A DNA stretch of 64,000 bases. It comes from Cupriavidus basilensis. Lineage in GTDB: Bacteria > Pseudomonadota > Gammaproteobacteria > Burkholderiales > Burkholderiaceae. The notes under the pieces were generated by a model. The model was not told the DNA's origin. It worked only from the letters and a program-made list of their open reading frames with translations, and did no database searches. The position numbers were made by a program, and so were the translations under genes. Location of the stretch: the NCBI RefSeq assembly GCF_008801925.2, contig NZ_CP062804.1, positions 2,852,001-2,916,000 of the forward strand, in the 5' to 3' direction. Shown piece by piece: positions 25,870-35,083 of the stretch (the stretch's first letter is position 1; each line of letters begins with the position of its first letter).

Positions 25870-27015
25870 ATGAGGAAGAAAGGCTGCAGGTCTGCCATCA
25901 CGGGAAGTGCATTTCCACGAATTCATCTGCGCCGGCTTTGCCTGGCGAGCCTGGCGACAACCGCGCTGGGCATGGCGGCCAATGCATCGGCGGCGCAGCC
26001 CGACGGCGTCTCACTCAGCGGCCTGGTAACGGCAGGCCCCACGGTGACGTCGAATGTCGGAGGGGCTTCCCGCTATGGCGTCGACTCCGGCCCGTACCGG
26101 CCCAACTACATCGCCATGAACGGTTCCGAGACGCTCTCGCCGGACATGGCGGCGTACTTCAGGCTGGCCGGCCGGTTCTTTGCGGATAACGGCCAGACCG
26201 TCGGGCAGCTCTTCAACACCAACGCGATCGTTGGCCTGCGCGGTTCGCTGGGCGACCTCGCCCTGGGATACACGCGGGACTTCATGTTCGATTTCCTGAC
26301 GATCCCGGGCTTCAGCGGCTCGTGGTTCGGCGGCATCTGGGGCAGCCCGCAGGGGCCGTTCCTGAATTTTGGCGGCGTCTATAGCCCGGCTCGCGTGGGT
26401 TCGTTCGACGCCGACCGGACCAACGGCGAAGCGCTGGCCAACGCGGCCAAGTACACCAAGCAGTTCGGGCCGCTCAAGCTCGGCGCGATGTACGCCCTTG
26501 GCGAGCGCACCACCTCGATCAACGACGGAAGCACCTATAGCCTCGGCGCACTCTACGAAACCCCGCGCTATGGCGCCGCCGTCGCCTATACGGATTTCAG
26601 GGATAGCAGCACGCCGACCAGCCGTGGGCACTTTCAGACGATGGGCCTGGGGGCGAAGTGGAACATTGGAGAATCGACGATTGCCGGGTCCTACACCCGC
26701 GTGAGAAACGCGCTCACCAATGGCGCGATCGACACGTTCGGCACTGGTGCGACAGTGCCTGTGGGCGAGAGCTACACGATCAACCTCCACTACCAGTACA
26801 TGAAGGGCAACGCGGCGCTGCAGGATCGCTACGCGCATCAGGTCCTGCTGAAACTGGACAAGGCACTGTCGCTGAGAACCCATGTCTACCTGCAAGCCGC
26901 GTTCCAGAAGGCGGGGGGCACCGCGGATGCGAAGGCCTTTATCAACGGCGCTGCCGGCCCGTCGGACAGCAACAAGCAAGTACTGTCCGGGCTCTTTGTC
27001 GAGCACGCATTCTGA
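25870..27015 (+). CDS. Gram-negative porin (outer membrane, 16-strand type)
   Basis: 381 residues. The signal peptide has a long basic head (MRKKGCRSAITGSAFPRIHLRR), a hydrophobic core (LCLASLATTALGMAANASA) and cleavage before AQPDGVSLSG. The mature part shows alternating beta strands, with the betaproteobacterial motifs SLSGLVTAG near the start, AIVGLRGSLGDLALGYTRDFM, and the terminal aromatic FVEHAF needed for assembly. An AAGGAGG lies before the ATG. It is the first gene of an operon with the symporter 18 bases downstream, and probably admits the aromatic compound handled by the next two proteins. Confidence 0.87.
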   Translation: MRKKGCRSAITGSAFPRIHLRRLCLASLATTALGMAANASAAQPDGVSLSGLVTAGPTVTSNVGGASRYGVDSGPYRPNYIAMNGSETLSPDMAAYFRLAGRFFADNGQTVGQLFNTNAIVGLRGSLGDLALGYTRDFMFDFLTIPGFSGSWFGGIWGSPQGPFLNFGGVYSPARVGSFDADRTNGEALANAAKYTKQFGPLKLGAMYALGERTTSINDGSTYSLGALYETPRYGAAVAYTDFRDSSTPTSRGHFQTMGLGAKWNIGESTIAGSYTRVRNALTNGAIDTFGTGATVPVGESYTINLHYQYMKGNAALQDRYAHQVLLKLDKALSLRTHVYLQAAFQKAGGTADAKAFINGAAGPSDSNKQVLSGLFVEHAF

Positions 27016-27033
27016 TCGGAACGAGCGCCTACC

Positions 27034-28371
27034 ATGAAGAATCCCCCATTGCGTGCCGATCCCCTGGACATCTCCGAGGTGATCGACAACATCCCGCCCA
27101 ATCGACAACGCCGCCGCATCATCGCCATCTGCTTTGCCGTGGTTGCGCTCGAGGGCTTCGATGCGGCCATCATCGGATTCATTGCGCCGCAGGTCGCCAC
27201 GCACTTCGGCGCGAAGCCTGCCGAGATCTCCGCTGCCATCGCAGCGGGCATGTTCGGGCTGCTGCTCGGCTACATCACTGCGGGAAGCGTGGCCGATACG
27301 CGGGGACGAAAGCCTGTGCTTGTGGCCGGCACGCTCGCGTTTGCGCTAGCCACCCTCGCCTCTGCGTTCAGCGCGTCGCTATTCCAGCTGGTGGCATGGC
27401 GATGCCTGACCGGTGTGGGCGTCGGCGTGGCGATGCCCGCCGTTGCCGCGCTGCTGGCGGAACTGCTGCCCGCCCGCCGGCGCGCCTCCGCGCTCTCCGG
27501 CGTGTTCTGCGGATTCCTGTTCGGTTCTGCCGCGGCGGGCTTCCTGACGGGGCACCTGATCGATGGCATCGGCTGGCAGGGGCTGCTTCTCCTCGGCGGC
27601 ATCGGGCCGCTGCTGCTCGTTCCCGCCATCCTTGCGCTCTTGCCCGAGTCGCCAGCCTTCCTGGTGCAAACCGGGGCCGGTTCGGGCCGGGTATGCGCCG
27701 CGCTGGCCAAGCTAGGCGCGCCCCAGCCTGGCGCAGCGGTGTTCAAGGCCCCCGCGCAGGCGGCCGAGATCACCAAGGGCAGCGTGGCGCAGCTCTTCAG
27801 CACGCAGTACCGCTCAACCACGGTGCTGCTCTGGCTGCTGATGTTCCTGATACTGGGCAGCTTCTATGTCATCGCGAGCTGGCTCCCGACCTTGATCAAG
27901 AGTACCGGGGAAAGCGTTGCCATGGCCTCCAGGACAGCCTCCCTGTTCCAGTTTGGCGGCCTGGCCGGCGCAGTGGTCGGCGCCTTCGCCATCCGGCGCG
28001 TCGCGCCGTTGCGTTTCGTCGGGATCGCCTTGCTGATCGGTGCCGCCAGCCCGCTTCTGATCGCCGCGCCCGATGCCACGGCAGGGTACGCCGCCGCCGT
28101 GTTCTGCTCGGGCTTCCTGATCAGCGGGCCCATCGTCGTGCTCAACGCCGTCGCGGTTGCGGCCTACCCCACGCAGATACGTTCCGTGGGCGCGGGCTGG
28201 GCCAGCGCGCTCGGCCGCGTGGGATCGTTGGCGGGCGCAGGCTGCGTCGGGCTGTTGATCAAGTCCGGCGTGGGCCTGCCCGAGATCATCGCCGCTGTCA
28301 GCGCCACGGTGCTGGTGTGCGCCGTGATCGTACCGTTCCTAATCCGCAAATTACGTGAACCTGGAGTCTGA
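27034..28371 (+). CDS. Aromatic acid:H+ symporter (MFS, AAHS family)
   Basis: 445 residues, 12 membrane helices. Diagnostic features for the AAHS group (BenK, PcaK, MhpT) are ALEGFDAAIIGFIAPQVATHFG in helix 1 (the aspartate of the substrate path) and LGYITAGSVADTRGRKPVLVAGTL (the D-x-x-GRK loop between helices 2 and 3). The cytoplasmic N-terminus DPLDISEVIDNIPPNRQRRRIIAICF is also typical. It imports benzoate-like acids with protons. It lies between the porin and the carboxylesterase in one operon, close to the benzoate pathway, but its exact substrate is inference. Confidence 0.88.
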   Translation: MKNPPLRADPLDISEVIDNIPPNRQRRRIIAICFAVVALEGFDAAIIGFIAPQVATHFGAKPAEISAAIAAGMFGLLLGYITAGSVADTRGRKPVLVAGTLAFALATLASAFSASLFQLVAWRCLTGVGVGVAMPAVAALLAELLPARRRASALSGVFCGFLFGSAAAGFLTGHLIDGIGWQGLLLLGGIGPLLLVPAILALLPESPAFLVQTGAGSGRVCAALAKLGAPQPGAAVFKAPAQAAEITKGSVAQLFSTQYRSTTVLLWLLMFLILGSFYVIASWLPTLIKSTGESVAMASRTASLFQFGGLAGAVVGAFAIRRVAPLRFVGIALLIGAASPLLIAAPDATAGYAAAVFCSGFLISGPIVVLNAVAVAAYPTQIRSVGAGWASALGRVGSLAGAGCVGLLIKSGVGLPEIIAAVSATVLVCAVIVPFLIRKLREPGV

Positions 28372-28375
28372 TCCA

Positions 28376-29857
28376 ATGCCTGTCAAAGAGAAATCCGTTG
28401 TGGTGTCCTTGTCCATCGGCGCCCTCCGTGGCGAGGCGACCGATGGCGTCTTTGCATTTCGCGGGGTGCCTTATGGCGAGCGAGCCCATGCTGGGAGCCG
28501 GCTATCCGAAGTGATGCCGCCGTCCGCATGGACTGGCGAACGCGATGCCACCGCGCTCGGCGCGGTCTTTCCGCAAGCCCCTTCGCGTCTGGCTACGGTC
28601 ATGGGCAACGGCATCGACCGCAACCCGCAATCCGAAGACGCATTCCTCCTCAATGTGTGGGCGCCGCGGGACGCGGAGCGCCGGCCAGTGTTTTTTTTCA
28701 TTCATGGCGGCGGCTTTCTCACCGGCGGTGGCACCGCTGCCTGGTATGACGGCGAGCGCATAGCCAGGGAAAGCGGGATGGTGGTGGTCACGGTCAACTA
28801 CCGGCTTGGCGCGCTGGGCCATTTCACCGATGCCAGCGATGCGCGCGGCGCCAATCGCGCCGTTCGCGACCTGATTCGCGCCCTGGAGTGGGTGCAGGAG
28901 CATATCGGCCGGTTTGGCGGCGATCCGGCGTGCGTCACGGTGGGCGGCCAGTCGGCCGGGGCCTACTACGCCTGGTTGCTTGGCGTCAGCCCCGCGTCGA
29001 AGGGGCTGCTCCATCGCAACGCCATGTTCAGCCTGCCGGCCCTGCCGCCACTGTCGCCGGACGACGCGTATCGCACGAGCCTCGCATTGCTCGACGCCGC
29101 AGGCGCGCAAGACATCGGCGCGTTGTCGGTCAATGACATCCTTGCCGCGCAGGGCCAGTTGATGCGCTCGCGCGCCAGTTTCGGTGCAGTCTCGGTCGGC
29201 TTGCGGCCGGTGGCAGAAGAAGGCCTTGTCCCCGACTGGCTCTTCGACCTGCCGCGTGCGGCCAGGCAAGCGCACGTGTCAGCGTCCCTGCTCGGCTTTA
29301 CGGCTGACGAGAGTAGCGCCTTCATGGCGGCGGCGCCCGAGGTGGTGCAAGCCACCGAGCCCCGGGTCAAAGCCTGGTTCGAAGCCGAATTCGGGACGGA
29401 TGCGATGAAGTACTATGCCGCCTTTGCCGCCGCGCGCCCTGCTCACACGCCGTACACCCAGATCGTCGATGCGAGCGGGTACAAGCTGTTCGGCGCGGCG
29501 GCACGCGAGATCGCCAGCGCTCTCGCCAGCGCGGCCAAGCCTGTCTATCCATACCGGTTCAGCGTACAGAGCCGCGTGCCAAACCTCATGAGCCCGCATT
29601 GCCTGGAACTGCCCTTCCTGTTCGGCAACCGCGGCAACTGGCTTGATGCGCCCATGATTGCAGATATCCCTGAAGAGACATTCGAGAACGTGGGCGCCGC
29701 CTTCCGCCTGGCCATATCCAGCTTTGTCGCGACGGGCAAGCCAGCCACGCTGTCCGGTGCTGCCTGGCGGCCCTTTGATGTCGCCGAGCCGGGCATCGCG
29801 GACATCGCGGATGCCGGCATCTCCTGGCAGCCGTGGCATCCCTTGCTTGCCACGTAG
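28376..29857 (+). CDS. Type B carboxylesterase
   Basis: 493 residues from the ATG at 28376, chosen for GGAG eight bases upstream; the frame is open to a GTG at 28355. Alpha/beta-hydrolase with the oxyanion loop FFFIHGGGF (residues 107-114) and the nucleophile Ser193 in VGGQSAGAYYAW. The acid may be Glu/Asp near TADESSAF and the base His near MSPHCLELPF. No signal peptide, so it is cytosolic. It follows the AAHS symporter by four bases, which suggests that an ester (or a compound released as an ester) enters via the porin and symporter and is then cut to an acid and alcohol. The substrate is unknown. Confidence 0.85.
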   Translation: MPVKEKSVVVSLSIGALRGEATDGVFAFRGVPYGERAHAGSRLSEVMPPSAWTGERDATALGAVFPQAPSRLATVMGNGIDRNPQSEDAFLLNVWAPRDAERRPVFFFIHGGGFLTGGGTAAWYDGERIARESGMVVVTVNYRLGALGHFTDASDARGANRAVRDLIRALEWVQEHIGRFGGDPACVTVGGQSAGAYYAWLLGVSPASKGLLHRNAMFSLPALPPLSPDDAYRTSLALLDAAGAQDIGALSVNDILAAQGQLMRSRASFGAVSVGLRPVAEEGLVPDWLFDLPRAARQAHVSASLLGFTADESSAFMAAAPEVVQATEPRVKAWFEAEFGTDAMKYYAAFAAARPAHTPYTQIVDASGYKLFGAAAREIASALASAAKPVYPYRFSVQSRVPNLMSPHCLELPFLFGNRGNWLDAPMIADIPEETFENVGAAFRLAISSFVATGKPATLSGAAWRPFDVAEPGIADIADAGISWQPWHPLLAT

Positions 29858-30096
29858 TGCCAGCCATGAGCCGGCTCGGGCATTGCGAGGACCTGAACCT
29901 TGGGGCATTCGTCTCGGGCCGACAACACTCCCCCCGCTCTGTGTGGCGGCAGACATTCGCAGCCATCTCCTGGTCCCAGACTCATCCCTGTACGTGACTG
30001 GCCCCTGGCACCGTACCTTCGCCCCGCCATGCCCTTTCCCTGGCTGGCGGGGCTCCTTTCATCTCCGGCAGGAAAGCCGTCAAGCCACCGATGCCA

Positions 30097-31344
30097 TCAC
30101 CGGGCCAGCCGTGCCCCCGGCCACATCCGCACCACCAGGGCCCCGACGGCCGTCGCGGTCGACAACAGTGTCACCGCCATCCAGCCCCAGCGCGCCAGCA
30201 GCACGCTGCCCAGCGCGGCGCCGGCCGCCATGCCCACGAACATGCCGACAAACAGCACCGCATTGAGGCGGCTGCGGGCGCCAGGCTCGATGCCATAGAC
30301 GATGGTCTGGTGCGCGACCAGCGTCACTTGCACACCAAGGTCGAAGCCCAGCGCGCTGGCGCCAATCAGCCACAGCCGTGCGTGCGGTGCGAGCAGCGGC
30401 GAGAGCAGCATGCCGGCGAACGAGATCGCGGTCAGCGCGATGCCCAGGCGGGTGACAAGCTCCGGGCCCTTGCGGTCTGCCAGCCGGCCGGCCAGCGGTG
30501 CGGCGAGCGCGCCGGCGGCACCGGCCAGGCCGAATGCGCCGGCAGCCGCGCTGCCCAGGTGGAACGGCGCGCCGTGGAGCATCACGGCCAGGGTCGACCA
30601 GAATGCGCTGAAGCCAACCGACAGCAGCCCCTGCGACAGCGTCGCCCGGCGCAGCGCGCCGTGCTTCTGCCACAGCTTGCCGAGCGAGCCCAGCAGCGCG
30701 CTGTACGCAAGATGGGTGGTGGGCTTGAAGCGCGGCAGGCCGCGCGCGGCCACCACGCCGATCAGCGCAATGCTGGCTGCTGCGATCACGAACATGATGC
30801 GCCAGCCGAAGTGCTCGGCCACAAACCCGCTGAGCACGCGCGAGAGCAGGATGCCGAGCAGCAGCCCCGTCATCACGGTGCCGACGACCTTGCCCCGGTG
30901 CGACTCGGGCGCCAGCGTGGCGGCGGCCGGCACGATGTCTTGCGCCATCGTCGCGGCCAGCCCGATCGCCAGGCTGGTGGCCAGCAGCAGCCCGATGCCG
31001 GAGGCGGCGCCGCTGGCCAGCAGCGCGACGCTGAGCACGGCAGCCTTGGCCAGGATGATGCGCCGGCGGTCGTAGCGGTCGCCTAGCGGCGCCAGCAGCA
31101 GGATGCCCAGCGCATAGCCGAGTTGCGTGAGCGTGGGCACCAGGCCGACCGCCGCATCGGACGCGCCGATGTCCGGGCCCAGCACGCCGAGCATCGGCTG
31201 GCTGTAGTACAGCGACGCCACGGCAAGGCCAGCGCCCGCGGCAAGCAGCAGGACCAGCCGTGCGGGCAGGCCGGTGGCGGGGGAGTCCGCCGTGTGCGCT
31301 GTGCGCGCGGCAGCGGTGGTATGTGTGGCTTGAATGGAAGACAT
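30097..31344 (-). CDS. MFS transporter (12-helix, possibly drug/sugar exporter)
   Basis: 415 residues from the ATG at 31344 (GAGGG nearby). Twelve predicted membrane helices. Motif A is seen as LGILLLAPLGDRYDRRRIILAKA, and motif C-like glycines at LLLATSLAIGLAATMAQDIVPAAATLAP. The order of motifs resembles YnfM/DHA1-type exporters. It is divergent from a LysR gene at 31458 with 113 bases between, which probably controls it. A short palindrome, GTAGTACTAC, at 31403-31412 lies in that spacer. Substrate unknown. Confidence 0.82.
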   Translation of the reverse strand: MSSIQATHTTAAARTAHTADSPATGLPARLVLLLAAGAGLAVASLYYSQPMLGVLGPDIGASDAAVGLVPTLTQLGYALGILLLAPLGDRYDRRRIILAKAAVLSVALLASGAASGIGLLLATSLAIGLAATMAQDIVPAAATLAPESHRGKVVGTVMTGLLLGILLSRVLSGFVAEHFGWRIMFVIAAASIALIGVVAARGLPRFKPTTHLAYSALLGSLGKLWQKHGALRRATLSQGLLSVGFSAFWSTLAVMLHGAPFHLGSAAAGAFGLAGAAGALAAPLAGRLADRKGPELVTRLGIALTAISFAGMLLSPLLAPHARLWLIGASALGFDLGVQVTLVAHQTIVYGIEPGARSRLNAVLFVGMFVGMAAGAALGSVLLARWGWMAVTLLSTATAVGALVVRMWPGARLAR

Positions 31345-31457
31345 TGCGTTAGCCCTCGGTTGGAAAACATGGCTGGAGTTTGCCGGTGGCCCACGGCACG
31401 TGGTAGTACTACACTTCGCACAATGGCTATACGCCAGACGCATGACCAACAGCCGCC

Positions 31458-32441
31458 ATGCCGGAAACCATGAAAACCCTGCCCTCCGCACCAGTCGCAC
31501 CAGTCGCCCCAGTCGCTCCGGCCACCTCCGCCACGCCTTCCGCCGACCGCGTCGAGCTGATGCAGACCTTCGTGCGGATCGTCGAGGCCGGCAGCCTGTC
31601 GGCGGCCGCCGCGCAGCTAGGCACCACCCAGCCCACCATCAGCCGCCGCCTGCAAAGCCTGGAGCGCTCGCTTGGCCTGCGCCTGCTGCAGCGCTCGACC
31701 CATGCAATGAAGCTCACCGAGGATGGCGAGCGCTGCTTTGGGCGCGCCAAGGAGCTGGTAGCGGGATGGGAGGCTTTCGAAGCGGACCTGCGCGGCGCCG
31801 GTGACGAGCCCGAGGGCACGCTGCGGGTCGTGGTGCCGCATGCCTTCGGGCAGCAGCAGCTGGTGGGGCCGCTGGCGGAGTTCCTGCGCCGTCACTCGCG
31901 GGTGACGGTGGAGTGGCTGTTGTATGACCGGACACCGGAGTTCATTGCCGACGGCATCGACTGCGCCATCCACGTGGGCGAGGTGAGCGACCCGTCGGTG
32001 GTGGCGATCCGGCTTGCCGAGGTGCCCCGCATCGTCGTTGCCGCGCCTGCCGTGCTGGAAGGCTTGGCGACGCCCTCGCACCCGAACGAGCTGGCCATGC
32101 TGCCCTGGCTTTCCCTGCGCACCTTCTATCGCAACGAGGTGACGCTGACCCATGCGGTGACAGGCGAGAGCCAGCGGCTGACGTTCCGCCCGCGCCTGGG
32201 CACCGACAGCCTGTATGCGCTGCGCAGCGCGGCGGCGCTGGGACTGGGCGTGGCCGTGGCGTCGGCCTGGCTGATGGCCGAGGATATTGCACAGGGCCGG
32301 CTGCTGCACCTGGTGCCCGAGTGGCAGGCATCCTCGCTGCCGATGTACCTGATCTATCCCTATGCGAGCTTTTATCCCGCCAAGCTGCGCCGCTTTGTGG
32401 AGACGATGCGGCAATGCGTGCCGGCGACCATGGCAGGCTGA
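31458..32441 (+). CDS. LysR-family regulator with a repeated N-terminal tail
   Basis: 327 residues. An unusual ~30-residue tail with three APV repeats (encoded by three 9-bp units, 31488-31514) precedes the helix-turn-helix (RVELMQTFVRIVEAGSLSAAAAQLGTTQPTISRRLQSLERSLGLRLLQRS). The effector domain follows (GTLRVVVPHAFGQQQLVGPLAEFLRRHS, later IDCAIHVGEVSDPSVVAIRLAEVPRIVVAAP), the pattern of the CrgA/DsdC-like branch. A second Met at 31470 could be the start. Divergent from the MFS gene at 31344 and likely its regulator. Confidence 0.83.
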   Translation: MPETMKTLPSAPVAPVAPVAPATSATPSADRVELMQTFVRIVEAGSLSAAAAQLGTTQPTISRRLQSLERSLGLRLLQRSTHAMKLTEDGERCFGRAKELVAGWEAFEADLRGAGDEPEGTLRVVVPHAFGQQQLVGPLAEFLRRHSRVTVEWLLYDRTPEFIADGIDCAIHVGEVSDPSVVAIRLAEVPRIVVAAPAVLEGLATPSHPNELAMLPWLSLRTFYRNEVTLTHAVTGESQRLTFRPRLGTDSLYALRSAAALGLGVAVASAWLMAEDIAQGRLLHLVPEWQASSLPMYLIYPYASFYPAKLRRFVETMRQCVPATMAG

Positions 32442-32569
32442 ATCCTGGCGCAGCGCAAGCTGCCGCCGGGCGGCAGGCTCAGTATCGAGGGGCTCGGCAT
32501 CGACCTGCCGGGCCGCTTCGAGCGATAGCCAGAGCCCAGAGCCCAGAAACCAGAGCCACCCCGGCCCCA

Positions 32570-34642
32570 TCAGATCTCGTCCGGCACCCGCTCCAGGTCT
32601 TTCATCCACACCACGGACTCCGAATCGCTCGGTGCCCGCCAGTCTCCGCGCGGCGACAGCGAGCCCCCCGACCCCACCTTGGGCCCGTTGGGCACGCACG
32701 AGCGCTTGAACTGGCTGGTCCGGAAAAAACGGTCGAGGAAGATGCGCAGATTGCGCTTGATGTCGGCCACCTTGTACACATTGCGCACCACGTCCAGCCC
32801 GTCAGGCCAGTTGCCCTTGTCGCGCTCGCCCCATGCGCTCAGGGCAAGGAAGGCGATCTTGGTCGGCGTGAAGCCGAAGCGCAGCGTGTAGTACAGGTTG
32901 AAATCCTGCAGCTCATACGGACCGATGAAGTGCTCGGTCTTTTGCTGGGGCGCGTCGGCTGAGTCGCCCGGCACCAGTTCCGGGCTGATCTCCGTGCCAA
33001 GCACGTCGAGCAGCACGTCCGAGCCGGCATTGCCGATCTGCCCGGTCTCCGCCACCCAGCGGACCAGGTGCGAGATCAGCGTCTTGGGCACGCTGGCGTT
33101 CACGTTGTAGTGCGACATGTGGTCGCCCACGCCATACGTGCACCAGCCCAGGGCCAGCTCGCTCAGGTCGCCGGTGCCGATCACGATGGCGTGGCTGTGA
33201 TTGGCGAAGCGGAACAGATGGTTGGTGCGCTCGCCCGCCTGTACGTTCTCGAACGTGACGTCGTACACGGGCTTGCCGCACGCATAGGGGTGCTCGAGGT
33301 CCTTGAGCATCTCGACGCAGCTTGGCCGGATGTCGATCTCCTTGGCCACGCAGCCCACCACCTCCATCAGCTTGCGCGCCTGGAGCAGCGTGCGCTCGCT
33401 GGTGGCAAAGCCCGGCATGGTGATGCCGATGATGTTGGTGCGCGGCAGCTTCAGCCGATCCATGGCCTTGGCGCACACCAGCAGCGCGTGCGTGGAATCC
33501 AGCCCGCCGGAGACGCCGATCACCACCTTGGAGATGCCGCTGGACGACAGCCGCTGGACCAGCGCCTGCACCTGGATGTTGTAGACCTCGCTGCAGCGCT
33601 CGTCGCGCCGCCGCGCATCGGACGGCACGTAGGGGAAGCGCTCCACCGTCCTGCGCAGCGGCAATGGCTTGTCCAGCGCCGGGTTCATGGCGAAGGAGAT
33701 CACCTTGAACTTCGCCACCTCCGCGCCATGGCGCCGCACCGAGTGGCCGAACGTGGTCTGGTGCATGCGCTCGCGCGACAGGCGCTCGAGGTCGACATCC
33801 GCAAAGGTCAGGTGCGAGCCGTCCGCAAAGCGCTCGGACTCCGCCAGCAGCTCGCCGTTCTCGTAGATCAGCGCCTGCCCGTCCCACGCCAGGTCGGTGG
33901 ACGACTCGCCCTTGCCCGCCGAGCTGTACAGGTACGCCGCCAGGCAGCGCGCCGACTGCTGGCTGACCAGCTGATGCCGGTAGCCGGACTTGCCGACCAC
34001 GATGTTGGAGGCCGACAGGTTCACCAGCACGGTCGCGCCCGCCAGCGCCGCGAACGACGACGGCGGGATCGGCACCCACACGTCCTCGCAGATCTCCACG
34101 TGGAAGCGCAAGAACGGCACGTCTTGCGCCTCGAACAGCAGGCCGGCGCCAAAGGGCACCTTGCTGCCGCAAAGCGCCACCTCGGTAGCTACCGCGCTAT
34201 CGGCCGAACTGAACTGGCGCGCCTCGTAGAACTCCCAGTAGTTCGGCAGGTAAGTCTTGGGGACCACGCCAAGGATGCGCCCGCCGGCTACCACCGCCGC
34301 GCAGTTGAACAGTTGATGCTCGACCCGCAGCGGCAGCCCCACCACCAGCGTCGCGGCAATCGACCTGGACGCATCGACGATGGCGCCAAGGGCCGCCTCG
34401 CAGGCGTCAAGCAAGGCGCGCTGATGGAACAGGTCATCGCAGGTATAGGCGGACAAGCCCAGCTCCGGAAAGGCCACCAGCGCCGCGCCCTGGCTGGCGG
34501 CATCCCTGGCCAGCGCGATCGTTTCGGCAGCATTGAAGGCCGGATCGGCCACGCGGCACACCGGCACGCCCACGGCCACGCGGACAAAGCCATGGGCGTA
34601 GATATTGAGGAACGGGTTCTTCGTGTCAGTCGTGTCAGTCAT
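32570..34642 (-). CDS. nadE: Glutamine-dependent NAD+ synthetase
   Basis: 690 residues from the ATG at 34642 (AAGGA eight bases upstream). Converts nicotinic acid adenine dinucleotide to NAD+ with ATP and glutamine. The N-terminal nitrilase-type glutaminase has Glu in [11 protein letters not shown], Lys in [19 protein letters not shown] and the nucleophile Cys in [10 protein letters not shown]. The C-terminal synthetase has the PP-loop [16 protein letters not shown] and the NAD-site segments [46 protein letters not shown]. Length and layout match the large, mycobacterial-type NadE. The longer frame reaching 34822 is not needed. It converges on the LysR gene with 128 bases between the stops. 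Confidence 0.95.
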   Translation of the reverse strand: MTDTTDTKNPFLNIYAHGFVRVAVGVPVCRVADPAFNAAETIALARDAASQGAALVAFPELGLSAYTCDDLFHQRALLDACEAALGAIVDASRSIAATLVVGLPLRVEHQLFNCAAVVAGGRILGVVPKTYLPNYWEFYEARQFSSADSAVATEVALCGSKVPFGAGLLFEAQDVPFLRFHVEICEDVWVPIPPSSFAALAGATVLVNLSASNIVVGKSGYRHQLVSQQSARCLAAYLYSSAGKGESSTDLAWDGQALIYENGELLAESERFADGSHLTFADVDLERLSRERMHQTTFGHSVRRHGAEVAKFKVISFAMNPALDKPLPLRRTVERFPYVPSDARRRDERCSEVYNIQVQALVQRLSSSGISKVVIGVSGGLDSTHALLVCAKAMDRLKLPRTNIIGITMPGFATSERTLLQARKLMEVVGCVAKEIDIRPSCVEMLKDLEHPYACGKPVYDVTFENVQAGERTNHLFRFANHSHAIVIGTGDLSELALGWCTYGVGDHMSHYNVNASVPKTLISHLVRWVAETGQIGNAGSDVLLDVLGTEISPELVPGDSADAPQQKTEHFIGPYELQDFNLYYTLRFGFTPTKIAFLALSAWGERDKGNWPDGLDVVRNVYKVADIKRNLRIFLDRFFRTSQFKRSCVPNGPKVGSGGSLSPRGDWRAPSDSESVVWMKDLERVPDEI

Positions 34643-35083
34643 GTCAATCATCCTTGCACTGCGCGGTGCAGCGCTTGCGGCGCAAGCCGGGCGGGAAAGT
34701 GGGTTGTGCGGTATATGGCGCAATTCTACGACGCGCGCGGGAGGACGTCCCGAAGCAACGAGGCGTTGGCGCGCCACAGTGGTGCGCGTAGTTGCTGGAG
34801 ACCAGCCCGACGCAAACCCCAAGGACCGGCAAACTGCGCCTGGAAGGCATGATGTCCTTCATGCCTCGGCGCCTGCCGTGGCGCGCCAAGGCGTGGACAC
34901 GAAATGCCGGACCCTGGGCGCGACGGCGTCACGCCATGTGATTGTGATGTGATTGTGGGATGCGCGCAGGCCAGGACGAAGGGAACCGAAGCCGCACGGC
35001 GCCGCACGGCTGCGGTAATAACCCTGCCGCCGTGTGTGCGCGCACGCTGCACTATCATGTCGGTCATCCGAAGATGGCTTCAC
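34643..35083. other. Divergent spacer between nadE and the Bug-protein gene
   Basis: 441 bases with no supported gene. The only clear element is an 11-bp unit ATGTGATTGTG repeated twice in tandem (34936-34957); the TGTGA part resembles a CRP half-site but lacks symmetry. The promoters of both genes must be here, but I cannot place them. Near 34622-34651, just inside nadE, TGTCAGTC-type units also repeat. Confidence 0.5.
34936..34957. repeat. Tandem 11-bp repeat (two copies)
   Basis: ATGTGATTGTG occurs twice head to tail, about 130 bases before the start of the Bug-protein gene. It may bind a regulator as a direct repeat, or reflect slippage. Confidence 0.6.

Noticed and set aside
32528..32562. 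CAGAGCC-type short repeats as a CRISPR or regulatory array
   Set aside because: Units are only 7-8 bp with no spacers; simple slippage between two convergent genes.
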